A stretch of DNA of 64,000 nucleotides from Bradyrhizobium barranii subsp. apii (GCF_011516635.5 NZ_CP096255.1:6508501-6572500), one strand, 5' to 3'; shown: positions 1 through 8,408, numbered from the stretch's first letter. Made by a program: numbers and translations. The notes: generated from the letters alone by a model not told the origin.

Positions 1-144
1 AACAGCGTTGAACACGTAGGTGTCGCTGGTGTCGCAGGCGAGATCGCTCTGCCCGTAAATCTTGCCGCCGTCATTGCGCACCGGCGCATGACGGACCCAC
101 CACCACCGCGTCGTGACCACTTTGGGCTTGTCTGCGCCTGTCAT
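1..144 (-). CDS. Histidine phosphatase family protein, N-terminal fragment
   Basis: Forty-eight codons run off the left edge. The start is ATG at 144 after a GGAAGAG ribosome site. The segment WWWVRHAPV at residues 14-22 carries the RH(G/A) motif of the phosphoglycerate mutase-like histidine phosphatases, with His19 the expected phospho-acceptor. The following NDGGKIYGQSD stretch fits the loop after that motif. The substrate cannot be inferred from this piece. The gene is divergent from the SDR gene at 279, so the two share a promoter region of about 130 bases. Confidence 0.72.
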   Translation of the reverse strand, partial: MTGADKPKVVTTRWWWVRHAPVRNDGGKIYGQSDLACDTSDTYVFNAV

Positions 145-278
145 CGAAACTCTTCCATCCCGTTTAATGTCGCTGTACGTCAGGTGTGAACGTGTCTCAA
201 GACACTTTACCGTTTGAAATCTTGTTTGAAATTCCGTCGCGCGGCAAGCGTCGCGCAGCATACCAAAGGGAGAAACGC

Positions 279-1064
279 ATGGGCCGTCTGCAAGGCAAAT
301 CCGTCATCATCACCGGCGCCGGCAGCGGCATCGGCCGCGCCGCCGCACTCCTCTTCACCCGGGAAGGCGCCAAGCTGATCGCGGTCGACCGCACCGAGGC
401 GGTGAAGGAGACCGTCGACGAGGTGAAGAAGGCCGGCGGTGTCGCGGAAGCCATGGTGGCGGATGCGGGCTCCGAAAAGGACGTCATGGCCGTCATCGAC
501 AAGGCGGTGAAGACGCATGGCCGGCTCGACGTGATCTGGGCCAATGCCGGCGTTTCCGGCGGGCTCGTGCCGCTCGGCGAGCAGACCGTGGAACAGTGGC
601 AGGAGGTGCTGCGCGTCAACCTGATCGGCCCGTTCCTCGCGGTGAAGCATGCGATGCCGCACATGGTGAAGCAGCAGTCCGGCGCGATCGTGCTCACGGC
701 GTCCGTCGCGGGCCTCAAGGCCGGCGCCAGCGGACATCCCTATGCGGCGAGCAAGGCCGGTGTGATCAGCCTGGTGCAGACCACGGCGTATTCGCTCACC
801 GGCACCGGCGTGCGCATCAACGCGGTGTGTCCGGGCCTGATCGAGACCGGCATGACCAAACCGATCTTCGACCGCGCCAAGGAGCGCGGCACCCAAGACA
901 AGATCGGCCAGCTCAATCCGTTGAAGCGCCCCGGCCAGCCGCACGAGCTCGCGGCGATGGGGCTGTTCCTGGCCAGCGACGAGGCGTCGTATGTCAACGG
1001 CCAGGCGTTCCCGGTTGACGGTGGTTTGACGGCGTCGATGCCGTATACGGGCAAGCCGGTTTAG
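279..1064 (+). CDS. SDR family NAD(P)-dependent oxidoreductase
   Basis: A 261-residue classical short-chain dehydrogenase. The cofactor motif TGAGSGIG is at 12-19, the structural NAG at 89-91, and the catalytic set is Asn114, Ser142, Tyr155 and Lys159 (YAASK). Asp37 ends the second beta strand, which usually favours NAD over NADP. The C-terminal NGQAFPVDGG is typical of the FabG-like branch. An in-frame codon at 186 would add 31 residues, but ATG at 279 sits behind AAAGGGAGA and starts right at the Rossmann fold, so I use it. The alcohol or ketone substrate is unknown. It is divergent from the histidine phosphatase fragment. Confidence 0.9.
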   Translation: MGRLQGKSVIITGAGSGIGRAAALLFTREGAKLIAVDRTEAVKETVDEVKKAGGVAEAMVADAGSEKDVMAVIDKAVKTHGRLDVIWANAGVSGGLVPLGEQTVEQWQEVLRVNLIGPFLAVKHAMPHMVKQQSGAIVLTASVAGLKAGASGHPYAASKAGVISLVQTTAYSLTGTGVRINAVCPGLIETGMTKPIFDRAKERGTQDKIGQLNPLKRPGQPHELAAMGLFLASDEASYVNGQAFPVDGGLTASMPYTGKPV

Positions 1065-1141
1065 CACACGCTCTCTCGCATCCCGGACGCGCTGCGTCCG
1101 GGATGCGAGACCGGAGTTTTGGCGCGCAACTGCCTCAACAT

Positions 1142-1229
1142 CGTCATTGCGAGCGCAGCGAAGCAATCCAGAATCCCTCTGCGGAGGCAGTCTGGATTGC
1201 TTCGTCGCAAGAGCTCCTCGCAATGACGG
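1142..1229. repeat. Long palindromic intergenic repeat (GTCATTGCGAG type)
   Basis: An imperfect palindrome of about 88 bases. The outer arms are CGTCATTGCGAG and CTCGCAATGACG, and the inner arms GAAGCAATCCAGA and TCTGGATTGCTTC. I recognise the type as a very common dispersed element of Bradyrhizobium and related genomes. It sits downstream of the SDR gene next to a smaller hairpin (TCCCGGACGC / GCGTCCGGGA, about 1080-1104) that could act as a transcription end. Confidence 0.8.
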
Positions 1230-1347
1230 AGTGTGGGGTGACACGGCCGCTTCATCATACGCATCTTCATTGCGGACACACCCTCGCGTCCTCGCGGCTT
1301 GCTTCGCCCGAGCTTTGCTTGGTCGCCTCACCCCCAATTGAAAGAGG

Positions 1348-1462
1348 GCGCAGGGAAGGCCGGGAGCCGGCTGGCTCCCATTGTCCGCTATGCCATGAGT
1401 AGTTTGCGCTACAATGCACAGCGGGTAACAGGGCAACCGGAGCATCCCGGCCTTCCCTGCGC
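1348..1462. repeat. Palindromic repeat with 18-bp arms
   Basis: Perfect 18-base inverted arms (GCGCAGGGAAGGCCGGGA at 1348-1365 and its complement at 1445-1462) enclose about 79 bases. No convincing coding sequence lies inside. The stretch 1065-1993 holds no gene I can support. It is a run of repeat elements and apparently decayed sequence, including a TTGCCCGACGGGCAA palindrome near 1850-1866. Confidence 0.7.
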
Positions 1463-1892
1463 AGTGGTTGGAACGGCTTATGTCGTGCTCTCCCCGGGGA
1501 GCGTTGCACTATTGCCCCCGTCGCCGTTGCGGATGGCTGATGCGCATGCCCGGTCGGGCTGCCACATCACCGCAAGACTTGGCGCACAGACCCCGGGCGC
1601 CAGGACGACACGATTTGGCCGTACGCCGATCACATCTGTCGTTGGCGCGAGGTCTTCGCTCACGGTCGCCCGCCCTGCGAAGCTTTTCGTGCCGATGTGA
1701 CCTGCGTCCACCGCCGCCCGGCCCGCGTTCGTGACGATCGCGATACGCCCCTCTTCCTTGGGCCGGGTTGCGGCGACAGATACGCCGTTTCCGAATTTCG
1801 GTAAAGTGAAATATTTTCGCGAGTACACATTGACCGAGAGTTTGAGTGTTTTGCCCGACGGGCAACGCAAGGTCTTGTAGACTGGAGATCTT

Positions 1893-1980
1893 GTAGCCCG
1901 GATGGAGCGAAGCGTAATCCGGGGTTTGGGCCCCCCGGACATAATGGCCCCGGATTTCGCTTCGCTGCATCCGGGCTACG
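1893..1980. repeat. Palindromic repeat (GTAGCCCGGATG type)
   Basis: Outer arms GTAGCCCGGATG and CATCCGGGCTAC with inner arms AATCCGGGG / CCCCGGATT form a long imperfect hairpin just downstream of the DUF1772 gene. A related element with GTAGCCCG / CGGGCTAC arms occurs at 5063-5138. Confidence 0.75.
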
Positions 1981-1993
1981 ATGCCGATTTGGC

Positions 1994-2476
1994 CTACGAA
2001 GCCAGCGCTGCGACAAACAACCCGCTCGCGACCACCGACGCAACCATCCGCACGTGGTTCCAGAACGTCCAGTCCTTCAGATACGCCGCCCACACCGCGC
2101 CAGCCTCCGGCGCGGACGGCTGCAACGCGGCGAGCGCGTTGTTGAGCGGGACGTTGAACACCATCGTCACCACGAACATGCCGATGACATAGAGGCCGCC
2201 GCCGGCGATCATGCTCACCGCTCCCGGCTCGCTGACGCGCAACGCACCCATCACCACCAGCGCCGCGCCCGCCACGGTCGTGCCGAGAAACAGCGGCATG
2301 AACAGCGAGCGTACGATGTCGACATTGATCGCGTTCATCGCCGCGATGCCGGCGGCCTGATCGAGCCGGTCAAACGCGGTCATGATGAAGGTCGAAAAGG
2401 CGAAATAGATTCCGGCCATGAGGCCGCAGCCGATCGCCGAAAACCAGAGCAGTCCGGTCGTAAAAACCTGCCGCAT
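1994..2476 (-). CDS. DUF1772 family membrane protein
   Basis: A 160-residue protein with four predicted membrane helices (about residues 5-28, 53-76, 85-108 and 135-158) separated by short loops. The N-terminal helix with SAIGCGLMAGIYFAFS, the NAINVDIVRSLFMPLFLGT stretch and the conserved FNVPLNN are hallmarks of DUF1772 (anthrone oxygenase-like) proteins. No catalytic function is established for bacterial members that I know of. It is divergent from a TetR-type regulator 53 bases away, so that regulator probably controls it. Part of it is duplicated as a fragment at 4939-5043. Confidence 0.85.
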   Translation of the reverse strand: MRQVFTTGLLWFSAIGCGLMAGIYFAFSTFIMTAFDRLDQAAGIAAMNAINVDIVRSLFMPLFLGTTVAGAALVVMGALRVSEPGAVSMIAGGGLYVIGMFVVTMVFNVPLNNALAALQPSAPEAGAVWAAYLKDWTFWNHVRMVASVVASGLFVAALAS

Positions 2477-2489
2477 GCCGCAGCTCCCT

Positions 2490-2515
2490 CAAATGCGATA
2501 AACTCTCTTATTCCT
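2490..2515. promoter_or_regulatory. Candidate operator in the DUF1772/TetR divergent region
   Basis: The 53-base gap between the two divergent genes holds the only AT-rich stretch nearby, with a short inverted repeat ATAA-N6-TTAT. It is a plausible place for autoregulation by the TetR protein. The repeat is short, so this is an inference. Confidence 0.3.
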
Positions 2516-2529
2516 AACGTCAAGCGCAG

Positions 2530-3195
2530 ATGGCGGGAATCAGGATGCCGGCACGGAAAAGCAGGACGGACAAGACGACGCACGCGGCCGCGCGACGCAC
2601 GCCGCTGGTGCCGACGCAGGAGCGAAGCCGGGAACGCTTCGACCGCATCCTGACCGCTGCGGCCGAGATCCTCACCGAGAAAGGCAGCGACGCCTTCCGG
2701 ATGAGCGACATCGTCGAGCGCACCGGCATCGCGTTCGGCTCGCTCTATCAATATTTTCCGGACAAGAGCACCGTGATCGGGACGCTCGCCGAGCGCTGCA
2801 ATGTCATCGGCCGCGACTGCGTCCAGCGCGACCTCGCCGAGATGAAGAAGCTGTCCGACCTGCACGCTGCGCTATGCCGCATCACCGACGGCTATGACCA
2901 GATGTTCCGCGAACATCCCGTGATGCATCACATCTGGCAGGCGACGCAGGCCGACCGAAGCTTGCAGAAGATCGACGAGGAGGATGTGGCTTTTCTCGCC
3001 GGCCTCTTGAGCGATACCCTCAAGCGTGTCGCGCCGAAACAGCCCGCCGCCGCCCTCACCTCCTTTTCGCAACTGGCGATGATCCAGATCGCGGCCGCGG
3101 TTCGTCACGCCATCGCCTTGCCGCCGGCGGAGGCGCGGCGTACGCTCGACCTGTTCAAGCGAATGCTGCCGAAAGATCTCTCCGCGCTCGGCTAA
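2530..3195 (+). CDS. TetR/AcrR family transcriptional regulator
   Basis: 221 residues with an N-terminal TetR DNA-binding domain. The helix-turn-helix is at about 57-77 (FRMSDIVERTGIAFGSLYQYF), preceded by the usual helix RFDRILTAAAEILTEKG. The remaining helical region (about 90-215) would form the ligand and dimer domain and gives no clue to the ligand. A basic tail precedes the domain. ATG at 2530 and at 2545 are both possible starts. It is divergent from the DUF1772 membrane protein, its most likely target. Confidence 0.88.
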   Translation: MAGIRMPARKSRTDKTTHAAARRTPLVPTQERSRERFDRILTAAAEILTEKGSDAFRMSDIVERTGIAFGSLYQYFPDKSTVIGTLAERCNVIGRDCVQRDLAEMKKLSDLHAALCRITDGYDQMFREHPVMHHIWQATQADRSLQKIDEEDVAFLAGLLSDTLKRVAPKQPAAALTSFSQLAMIQIAAAVRHAIALPPAEARRTLDLFKRMLPKDLSALG

Positions 3196-3240
3196 AGCAC
3201 CCCTCGCGACCGGATTTGCCCGAACCGCCACTCCGTTGGT

Positions 3241-4476
3241 ATGTTTCGTGCAGGCGGCGAAGCCATCCTCCATCTCATGAACGAGACAATGCCCAACCTG
3301 ATTTTCCCGAGTTCACGACCCGATCGCATTCGCAACCTCCTCGCCGACCTCGTCGGCTTCGACACCGTCAGCGACCGCACCAATCTGCCCTTGATTGCCC
3401 ATATCGAGAGCTATCTCGCTTTCCTCGGTGTCAAGGGCGAGCGCATCGTCGACGACACCGGCCAGAAGGCCTCGCTCTGGGTCACGATCGGACCGGAGGA
3501 CCGTCCAGGCCTCGTGCTGTCGGGACACACAGACGTCGTGCCGGTCGTGGGCCAGGACTGGAGCCACGATCCGTTCAAGCTGGTCGAGCGCGACGGCAAG
3601 CTCTACGGCCGCGGCACCACCGACATGAAGGGTTTTGTCGCGGTGTGCCTCGCCATGGTGCCGGAGATGCTGGAAGCGAAGCTGACGACGCCGATCCATC
3701 TCGCCATCTCCTATGACGAGGAGATCGGCTGCGTCGGCGTGCGGCCGATGCTGCGCGAGGTCGCGAAGAAGAAGATCAAGCCGCTCGGCGCCTTCATCGG
3801 CGAGCCGACCGAGATGAAGGTCATCATCGGCCACAAGGGCAAGCACGGCGTGCGCGCGACATTCCGTGGTCTCGCCCGCCACTCCTCGATCGCGCCCGAC
3901 GGCGTCAACGCGATCGAATACGCGGCCGAGCTCATCACCGAAATCCGTCGCCGTGCCGTGAAGCTTGCGGCCGCGCGATCGAATGACAGCCTCTACGACG
4001 TTCCGCATTCGACGCTGCTCACCAGCATCGTGCATGGCGGCGCCGCGCTGAACATCGTGCCCGATACTTGCACGGTGGATTTCGAATGCCGCGGCATCGG
4101 CATCACCGAGTCGCGCGAGGTGACGGATGCGATCGTCGCCTGGGCCAAGGCCGAGCTCGAGCCGGAGATGAAGGCGAGACATCCGGAGTGCGGCATCGAT
4201 TTCGAGGAGATCCTTGATTATCCCGCGCTCGACACGGCGGCCGACGCCGCCATCGTCACACTGGCAAAAGGCCTCGCCGGCCGTAACGACCACGCCAAGG
4301 TCGCCTTCGGCACCGAGGCGAGCCTGTTCGCCAGCATGGCGGATATCCCGTCGGTGGTGATCGGCCCCGGCGCGATCGCGCAAGCGCATACGCCCGACGA
4401 GTTCGTGGCGATGGCGGAGCTGGAGAAATGCGCAGGCTTCGTGGAAAGGCTGATCGCGCATTGTGTGAAGGGCTGA
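3241..4476 (+). CDS. argE: Acetylornithine deacetylase (ArgE/M20 family)
   Basis: An M20/ArgE zinc amidohydrolase of up to 411 residues. It would hydrolyse N2-acetylornithine to ornithine and acetate in arginine synthesis. The metal motifs are visible: GHTDVVPV (His96, Asp98), GTTDMKG (Asp128) and the catalytic/ligand pair DEEIGC (Glu160-Glu161), then GEPTEMKVIIGHKGK typical of ArgE. The lid domain follows to about residue 300. No start has a good ribosome site: ATG at 3241, 3277 or 3289 are alternatives. Paralogous M20 enzymes with other N-acyl substrates cannot be excluded, since no arg genes are near. Confidence 0.82.
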   Translation: MFRAGGEAILHLMNETMPNLIFPSSRPDRIRNLLADLVGFDTVSDRTNLPLIAHIESYLAFLGVKGERIVDDTGQKASLWVTIGPEDRPGLVLSGHTDVVPVVGQDWSHDPFKLVERDGKLYGRGTTDMKGFVAVCLAMVPEMLEAKLTTPIHLAISYDEEIGCVGVRPMLREVAKKKIKPLGAFIGEPTEMKVIIGHKGKHGVRATFRGLARHSSIAPDGVNAIEYAAELITEIRRRAVKLAAARSNDSLYDVPHSTLLTSIVHGGAALNIVPDTCTVDFECRGIGITESREVTDAIVAWAKAELEPEMKARHPECGIDFEEILDYPALDTAADAAIVTLAKGLAGRNDHAKVAFGTEASLFASMADIPSVVIGPGAIAQAHTPDEFVAMAELEKCAGFVERLIAHCVKG

Positions 4477-4571
4477 CCCGTAGGGTGGGTTAGCTTAGCG
4501 CAGCGTAACCCGCCACTTCTGTTGCGCCGTGCGAATGGCGGACAACGATGCGCCTTTGCCCACCCTGCGGG
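4477..4571. repeat. Palindromic repeat (GTAGGGTGGG type)
   Basis: Arms CCCGTAGGGTGGG and CCCACCCTGCGGG bracket a GCGCAGCGTAACCCGCC core. I recognise this as another common Bradyrhizobium intergenic repeat. It lies between argE and the small secreted protein gene. Confidence 0.7.
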
Positions 4572-4644
4572 AGCTGATTTGCCCGACAGGCAAGGCTCCC
4601 TTCTGCTAGGCTCCAGACTCTCGCCTAACCGAAGGGAGAACTCC

Positions 4645-4947
4645 ATGAAGGCCATCGCACTGGGCGCACTCGGGGCCGCGCTGGTTGCGGCCGCCGCTCC
4701 CGCCGCGCCGCTCAACGCAACGACGATCGGCTCTGCCGAAATCTCCGACGTCGACCAAGTCGGTCTGATCTGCAACGAGTATTATGGACGCTGCTGGCGG
4801 ACCCGGGGACGCTATGTCCTGCGCTACTTTGACGACCCCAGCTACCTCCCCGGCAGGGGCTACAACTACTACGCCGGTCCCGGCTATTACGATCGCGGAT
4901 ACGGCGGCTACTACGTCGGACCGAGGTTCACCATTCGCGCCCGGTAG
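4645..4947 (+). CDS. Small secreted Gly/Tyr-rich protein
   Basis: 100 residues. ATG at 4645 follows GAAGGGAGA. A signal peptide (about residues 1-22, with Ala-rich core ALGAALVAAAAPAAP) is followed by a short region with two Cys (CNEYYGRCW) and a C-terminal Tyr/Gly tail with repeated GYY units. The composition resembles small envelope or secreted proteins that are frequent in Bradyrhizobium. No function is recognised. The 3' end overlaps a DUF1772 remnant on the other strand, so its last residues may derive from a rearrangement. Confidence 0.7.
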   Translation: MKAIALGALGAALVAAAAPAAPLNATTIGSAEISDVDQVGLICNEYYGRCWRTRGRYVLRYFDDPSYLPGRGYNYYAGPGYYDRGYGGYYVGPRFTIRAR

Positions 4948-5043
4948 CAGGCCAATCACCATCAGAGCGGCGCTCGACGCCGTCGCGTCGAAGAAGAAGG
5001 GCATGAACAGCGAGCGCAGGATGTCGACATTGATGGCGTTCAT
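4939..5043 (-). pseudogene. Internal fragment of a DUF1772 gene
   Basis: In minus-strand reading, about 35 codons begin with MNAINVDILRSLFMPFFF, which matches residues 46-63 of the intact DUF1772 protein at 1994-2476 (MNAINVDIVRSLFMPLFL). The next residues (AALMVIGLLP) also align. The rest of the family is absent on both sides. This is a broken duplicate or the remains of a second gene. Confidence 0.7.
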
Positions 5044-5062
5044 CGCCGCAACCGTTCAGAGC

Positions 5063-5138
5063 GTAGCCCGCATGAGCGTTAGCAACATGCGGGACCGCCG
5101 TCCCGGGTGTCGCTGCGCTCACCCGGGCTACGGGAGCA
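5063..5138. repeat. Palindromic repeat (GTAGCCCG arms)
   Basis: GTAGCCCG and CGGGCTAC flank a hairpin with ACCGCCGTCCCGGGTG in the centre. It sits between the DUF1772 remnant and the end of the LysE gene and resembles the element at 1893-1980. Confidence 0.6.
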
Positions 5139-5146
5139 CGCGTTCC

Positions 5147-5773
5147 TCATCGCTCCTGCAACGCCAGCCGCACGCCGACAGCGCAGTAGATGGTCCCGAC
5201 CACCTTGCCCTGCCATTTCACCACGGCCGGATGGCGGCGCAGGAGATTGCCCAGACGACCGGCGCCGACGGCGAACACCACGGTGCTGACGAGACCCAGC
5301 AGCACGAAGACGATGCCGAGAATCGCAAGCTGAAGTGCGATCGAACCGTGCTCCGGCCTCACGAATTGCGGCAGGAACGCAAGGAAGAACAGCGCGGTCT
5401 TGGGATTGAGCACTTCGGTCAGCACGGCCTGCCGGAAGGCCCGGCCCGCGCCGATCGCGGGCGCGCCGCCGTTCAGCTCGACCGGCGCCTTGTCGAGCAT
5501 CGCGCGAATGCCGAGATAGATCAGGAACGCAGCGCCCGTATATTTAACGATGCTGAACAGCAGCGCAGAGGTCGCGATGATCGCCGAAAGACCGACGATC
5601 GCCATCGAAGTGTGGATCAAGTCACCGGCCGCAATCCCCGCGCCGGTCGCGATGCCGACCTTCGTTCCCGAGCTAACCGCGCGCGCCATGGTGAGCAGCG
5701 TCGCAGGCCCGGGAATGAAGACAAAACCGAGTACGATGAGGATGTAGGTGATGAGGGTGGCGTGATCGATCAT
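5147..5773 (-). CDS. LysE family translocator
   Basis: 208 residues of the LysE/RhtB amino-acid exporter family. The N-terminal motif GFVFIPGPATLLTMARAVSSG carries the conserved PGP of the family. Six hydrophobic helices are evident (about 4-26, 40-62, 68-86, 112-136, 146-172 and 184-204). LNPKTALFFLAFLPQF is the second family signature. It should export an amino acid or homoserine-lactone-like compound across the inner membrane. The substrate is not readable from sequence, and no LysG-type regulator is adjacent. Confidence 0.9.
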   Translation of the reverse strand: MIDHATLITYILIVLGFVFIPGPATLLTMARAVSSGTKVGIATGAGIAAGDLIHTSMAIVGLSAIIATSALLFSIVKYTGAAFLIYLGIRAMLDKAPVELNGGAPAIGAGRAFRQAVLTEVLNPKTALFFLAFLPQFVRPEHGSIALQLAILGIVFVLLGLVSTVVFAVGAGRLGNLLRRHPAVVKWQGKVVGTIYCAVGVRLALQER

Positions 5774-5810
5774 GTGGCTGGCCGTTCTTTCACTGATGTC
5801 GCTACGACAG

Positions 5811-5919
5811 CGGTGTCATGCCCCGGCTTGACCGGCGCACCCAGTACGCCGCGGCTCCTCTGCGTCCACGCGCTGTCTCTGGGATACTGGATTGCCCGTT
5901 TTCGCGGGCAATGACACCG
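5811..5919. repeat. Palindromic repeat (CGGTGTCAT arms)
   Basis: Arms CGGTGTCATGCCC and GGGCAATGACACCG with an inner CTGGGATACTGGATTGCCCG stretch. This is another family of long dispersed palindromes. It fills most of the 210-base gap between the LysE gene start and the phosphotransferase gene end. Confidence 0.7.
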
Positions 5920-5982
5920 AAAGTGTGGAGACGGCGAACCACAAAGCGAAAAGGCGCGGCCATCAGCCGCGCCTTTGTGAGT

Positions 5983-7041
5983 CTACACCGCGCCTGCCTT
6001 CTGCGCGTACTCCCACGACGCCTTCGACAGCGGCACGGTGCGCTTGGCCGACTCCAGGGCCTTCGCGTTGGCGGCGGTGCCGTCGCGGACGCGGCCGGCG
6101 ATGCCTTGGGTGATGCCGGCGAGGCGGAACAGGTTGTAGGCAAAATACCAGTTGAGATCAGGCACCGTCATCTTGGTGACGTTGCAATAGATCTGCGCGG
6201 CCTCTTCCACGCTTGGGATGTTGAGCGCCTTGAGGTCGGCGCCCTCCAGGCCCGGCATGATCCACTGCATCAACAGATAGGTGAAGTCGGCCATGGGATC
6301 GCCAAGCGTCGACAGCTCCCAGTCGAGCACGGCCTGCACACGCGGTTCCGTCGCGTGGAAAATCATGTTGTCGAGGCGATAGTCGCCGTGGACGATCGAG
6401 ACGCGCGCCTGCTCCGGCACGGTCTTGGGCAGCCATTCGGCGACCTTCTCGAACTCCGGAATGTGCTGCGTCTCGGACGCCCGGTACTGCTTGGTCCAGC
6501 GGTCGATCTGGCGCGCGAAATAATTGCCGGGCTTGCCGAACTCACCGAGGCCGATCGCGACGGGATCGTACATGTGGAGTTTTGCCAGCGTCTCGATCTT
6601 GCTGGTGAAGATTTTTCGACGATCTTCCGGCGTCTGGCTCGGCAGCGTCGGATCCCAGAACACCCGGCCGTCTTCCATCGACATGACGTAGAAGGCCGCG
6701 CCGATGATGCTGTCGTCCTGGCACAGCGCATAGGCGCGCGCGACCGGAAAACCCTGCTTTCCAAGGGCTGCGATGACGCGGTATTCGCGATCGACCGCGT
6801 GCGCCGACGGCAGCAATTTGCCGAACGGCTTTCGGCGCATCACATATGAGCGGTTCGGCGTGTTGAGCCGGTAGGTCGGATTGGACTGGCCGCCCTTGAA
6901 CTGGAGGACAACCAGCGGGCCCTCATAGCCTTCGACGTTGTCGCGCATCCAGGCTTCGAGCCGCATCTCGTCGAAGCGATGACGCTCCTCGACCGGCTTG
7001 GTGCCCGAGAATTCTTCGTCTTTCCTGACGCCGTCAGCCAC
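5983..7041 (-). CDS. Phosphotransferase family protein (APH fold, ACAD10/11-like)
   Basis: 352 residues with an aminoglycoside-phosphotransferase/choline-kinase fold. The glycine-rich nucleotide loop FKGGQSNPTYRL is at about 48-59, the catalytic HGDYRLDN at 218-225, and the metal-binding LDWELSTLGDP at 239-249. The family resembles the N-terminal domain of ACAD10/ACAD11, where 4-hydroxyacyl-CoA is phosphorylated so that a partner acyl-CoA dehydrogenase-like domain can process it. The next gene upstream on the same strand is an acyl-CoA dehydrogenase, which supports that role. The gap between them is 131 bases. Confidence 0.88.
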   Translation of the reverse strand: MADGVRKDEEFSGTKPVEERHRFDEMRLEAWMRDNVEGYEGPLVVLQFKGGQSNPTYRLNTPNRSYVMRRKPFGKLLPSAHAVDREYRVIAALGKQGFPVARAYALCQDDSIIGAAFYVMSMEDGRVFWDPTLPSQTPEDRRKIFTSKIETLAKLHMYDPVAIGLGEFGKPGNYFARQIDRWTKQYRASETQHIPEFEKVAEWLPKTVPEQARVSIVHGDYRLDNMIFHATEPRVQAVLDWELSTLGDPMADFTYLLMQWIMPGLEGADLKALNIPSVEEAAQIYCNVTKMTVPDLNWYFAYNLFRLAGITQGIAGRVRDGTAANAKALESAKRTVPLSKASWEYAQKAGAV

Positions 7042-7172
7042 GATGACGCTCCCTCTTCAGTCCGAACATGATCCTAATCGGTAACCGCTGACGCACTTGC
7101 GTCAAGCGGTCACCGAATGCGGATCAGCCCTGTCGTCTTTTTCAAGTCGGGAGCGCCGCAGGGCTCTCCCTC

Positions 7173-8408
7173 TTAATGCTTGGGAGAATTGGCATACTTC
7201 CGAACTTCGAGCCTTGCAATGGCGCGATTGTGCACCTCGTCCGGACCGTCGGCGAGCCGCAGCGTGCGGATGCCGGCGTAGTCCTTGGCGAGACCCGCTT
7301 CGTCCGAAACGCCCGCGCCACCAAAGGCCTGGATCGCCTCGTCGATGATCTTCAGCGCCATGTTGGGTGCTGCGACCTTGATCATGGCGATCTCGGCCTG
7401 CGCGGTCTTGTTGCCGACCTTGTCCATCATGTCGGCGGCCTTGAGGCACAGAAGACGCGTCATCTCGATGTTGGTGCGGGCCTCGCCGATGCGCTGCTCC
7501 CACACCGAATGCTCGACAATCTTCTTGCCGAAGGCGGTACGCGACATCAGGCGCTTCACCATCTTCTCCAGCGCCTCCTCGGCCTTGCCGATGGTGCGCA
7601 TGCAGTGGTGGATACGGCCGGGACCGAGGCGGCCCTGCGCGATCTCGAAGCCGCGGCCTTCGCCGAGCAGGATGTTCTCCTTGGGCACGCGCACGTTCTC
7701 GAGCAGCACCTGAGCGTGGCCGTGCGGCGCATCGTCGAAGCCGAACACCGGCAGCATCTTCTCGACCTTGATGCCGGGGGTGTCGAGCGGAACCAGGATC
7801 TGCGACTGCTGCTGATGCTTGGCCGCCTTGAAATCGGTCTTGCCCATCAGGATCGCGATCTTGCAGCGGGGATCGCCGACGCCGGACGACCACCATTTGC
7901 GGCCGTTGATGACGTAGTGATCGCCATCCTTCTCGATGCTGGTCTCGATGTTGGTGGCGTCGGACGAGGCGACCGCCGGTTCCGTCATCAGGAACGCCGA
8001 TCGGATCTCGCCGTCCATCAGCGGACGCAGCCATTTGCGCTTCTGCTCCTTGGAGCCGTAGCGCATGAACACTTCCATGTTGCCGGTGTCGGGCGCCGAA
8101 CAGTTGAACACTTCCGAAGCCCAGGAGATGTGGCCCATCTGCTCCGACAGCAGCGCGTATTCGAGATTGGTCAATCCCGCACCACGGAATTCGTCGTCTT
8201 CATGCTCGTTCGGCGGCATGAACATATTCCAGAGGCCTTCGGCCTTCGCCTTCTTCTTGAGGTCCTCCAGAACCGGGATCACCTTCCAGCGCTCGCCGCT
8301 GTGATCCTGCTCGTTATAGATCGGCACCGCCGGACGCACGTGCTTGGTCATGAACGACTGCACGCGGTCGAGCCATTCCTTCTGCTTGGGGGACAGATCG
8401 AAATCCAT
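7173..8408 (-). CDS. Acyl-CoA dehydrogenase
   Basis: 411 residues. ATG at 8408 follows GAGGAG; a longer frame to 8564 has no homology-like sequence. MDFDLSPKQKEWLDRVQSF is a typical family N-terminus. FLMTEPAVASSDATN and the following DGDHYVINGRKWW are the FAD-binding middle domain. The C-terminal helical domain ends with GGAGVSDEAGLAKDYAGIR and DGPDEVHNRAIARLE. It would oxidise an acyl-CoA with an electron-transfer flavoprotein as acceptor. Pairing with the APH-fold protein suggests hydroxy-acyl-CoA or unusual fatty acid degradation. The TetR gene is divergent upstream. Confidence 0.92.
   Translation of the reverse strand: MDFDLSPKQKEWLDRVQSFMTKHVRPAVPIYNEQDHSGERWKVIPVLEDLKKKAKAEGLWNMFMPPNEHEDDEFRGAGLTNLEYALLSEQMGHISWASEVFNCSAPDTGNMEVFMRYGSKEQKRKWLRPLMDGEIRSAFLMTEPAVASSDATNIETSIEKDGDHYVINGRKWWSSGVGDPRCKIAILMGKTDFKAAKHQQQSQILVPLDTPGIKVEKMLPVFGFDDAPHGHAQVLLENVRVPKENILLGEGRGFEIAQGRLGPGRIHHCMRTIGKAEEALEKMVKRLMSRTAFGKKIVEHSVWEQRIGEARTNIEMTRLLCLKAADMMDKVGNKTAQAEIAMIKVAAPNMALKIIDEAIQAFGGAGVSDEAGLAKDYAGIRTLRLADGPDEVHNRAIARLEVRKYANSPKH

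Noticed and set aside
207..1445. Long minus-strand open frame over the SDR gene
   Set aside because: It is antisense to a clear SDR gene, has His/Arg-rich shadow composition typical of GC-rich DNA, and no family motifs.
4784..5914. A 376-codon plus-strand frame
   Set aside because: It runs antisense through the LysE gene and through repeats; its sequence is charged low-complexity. LysE on the minus strand is well supported.
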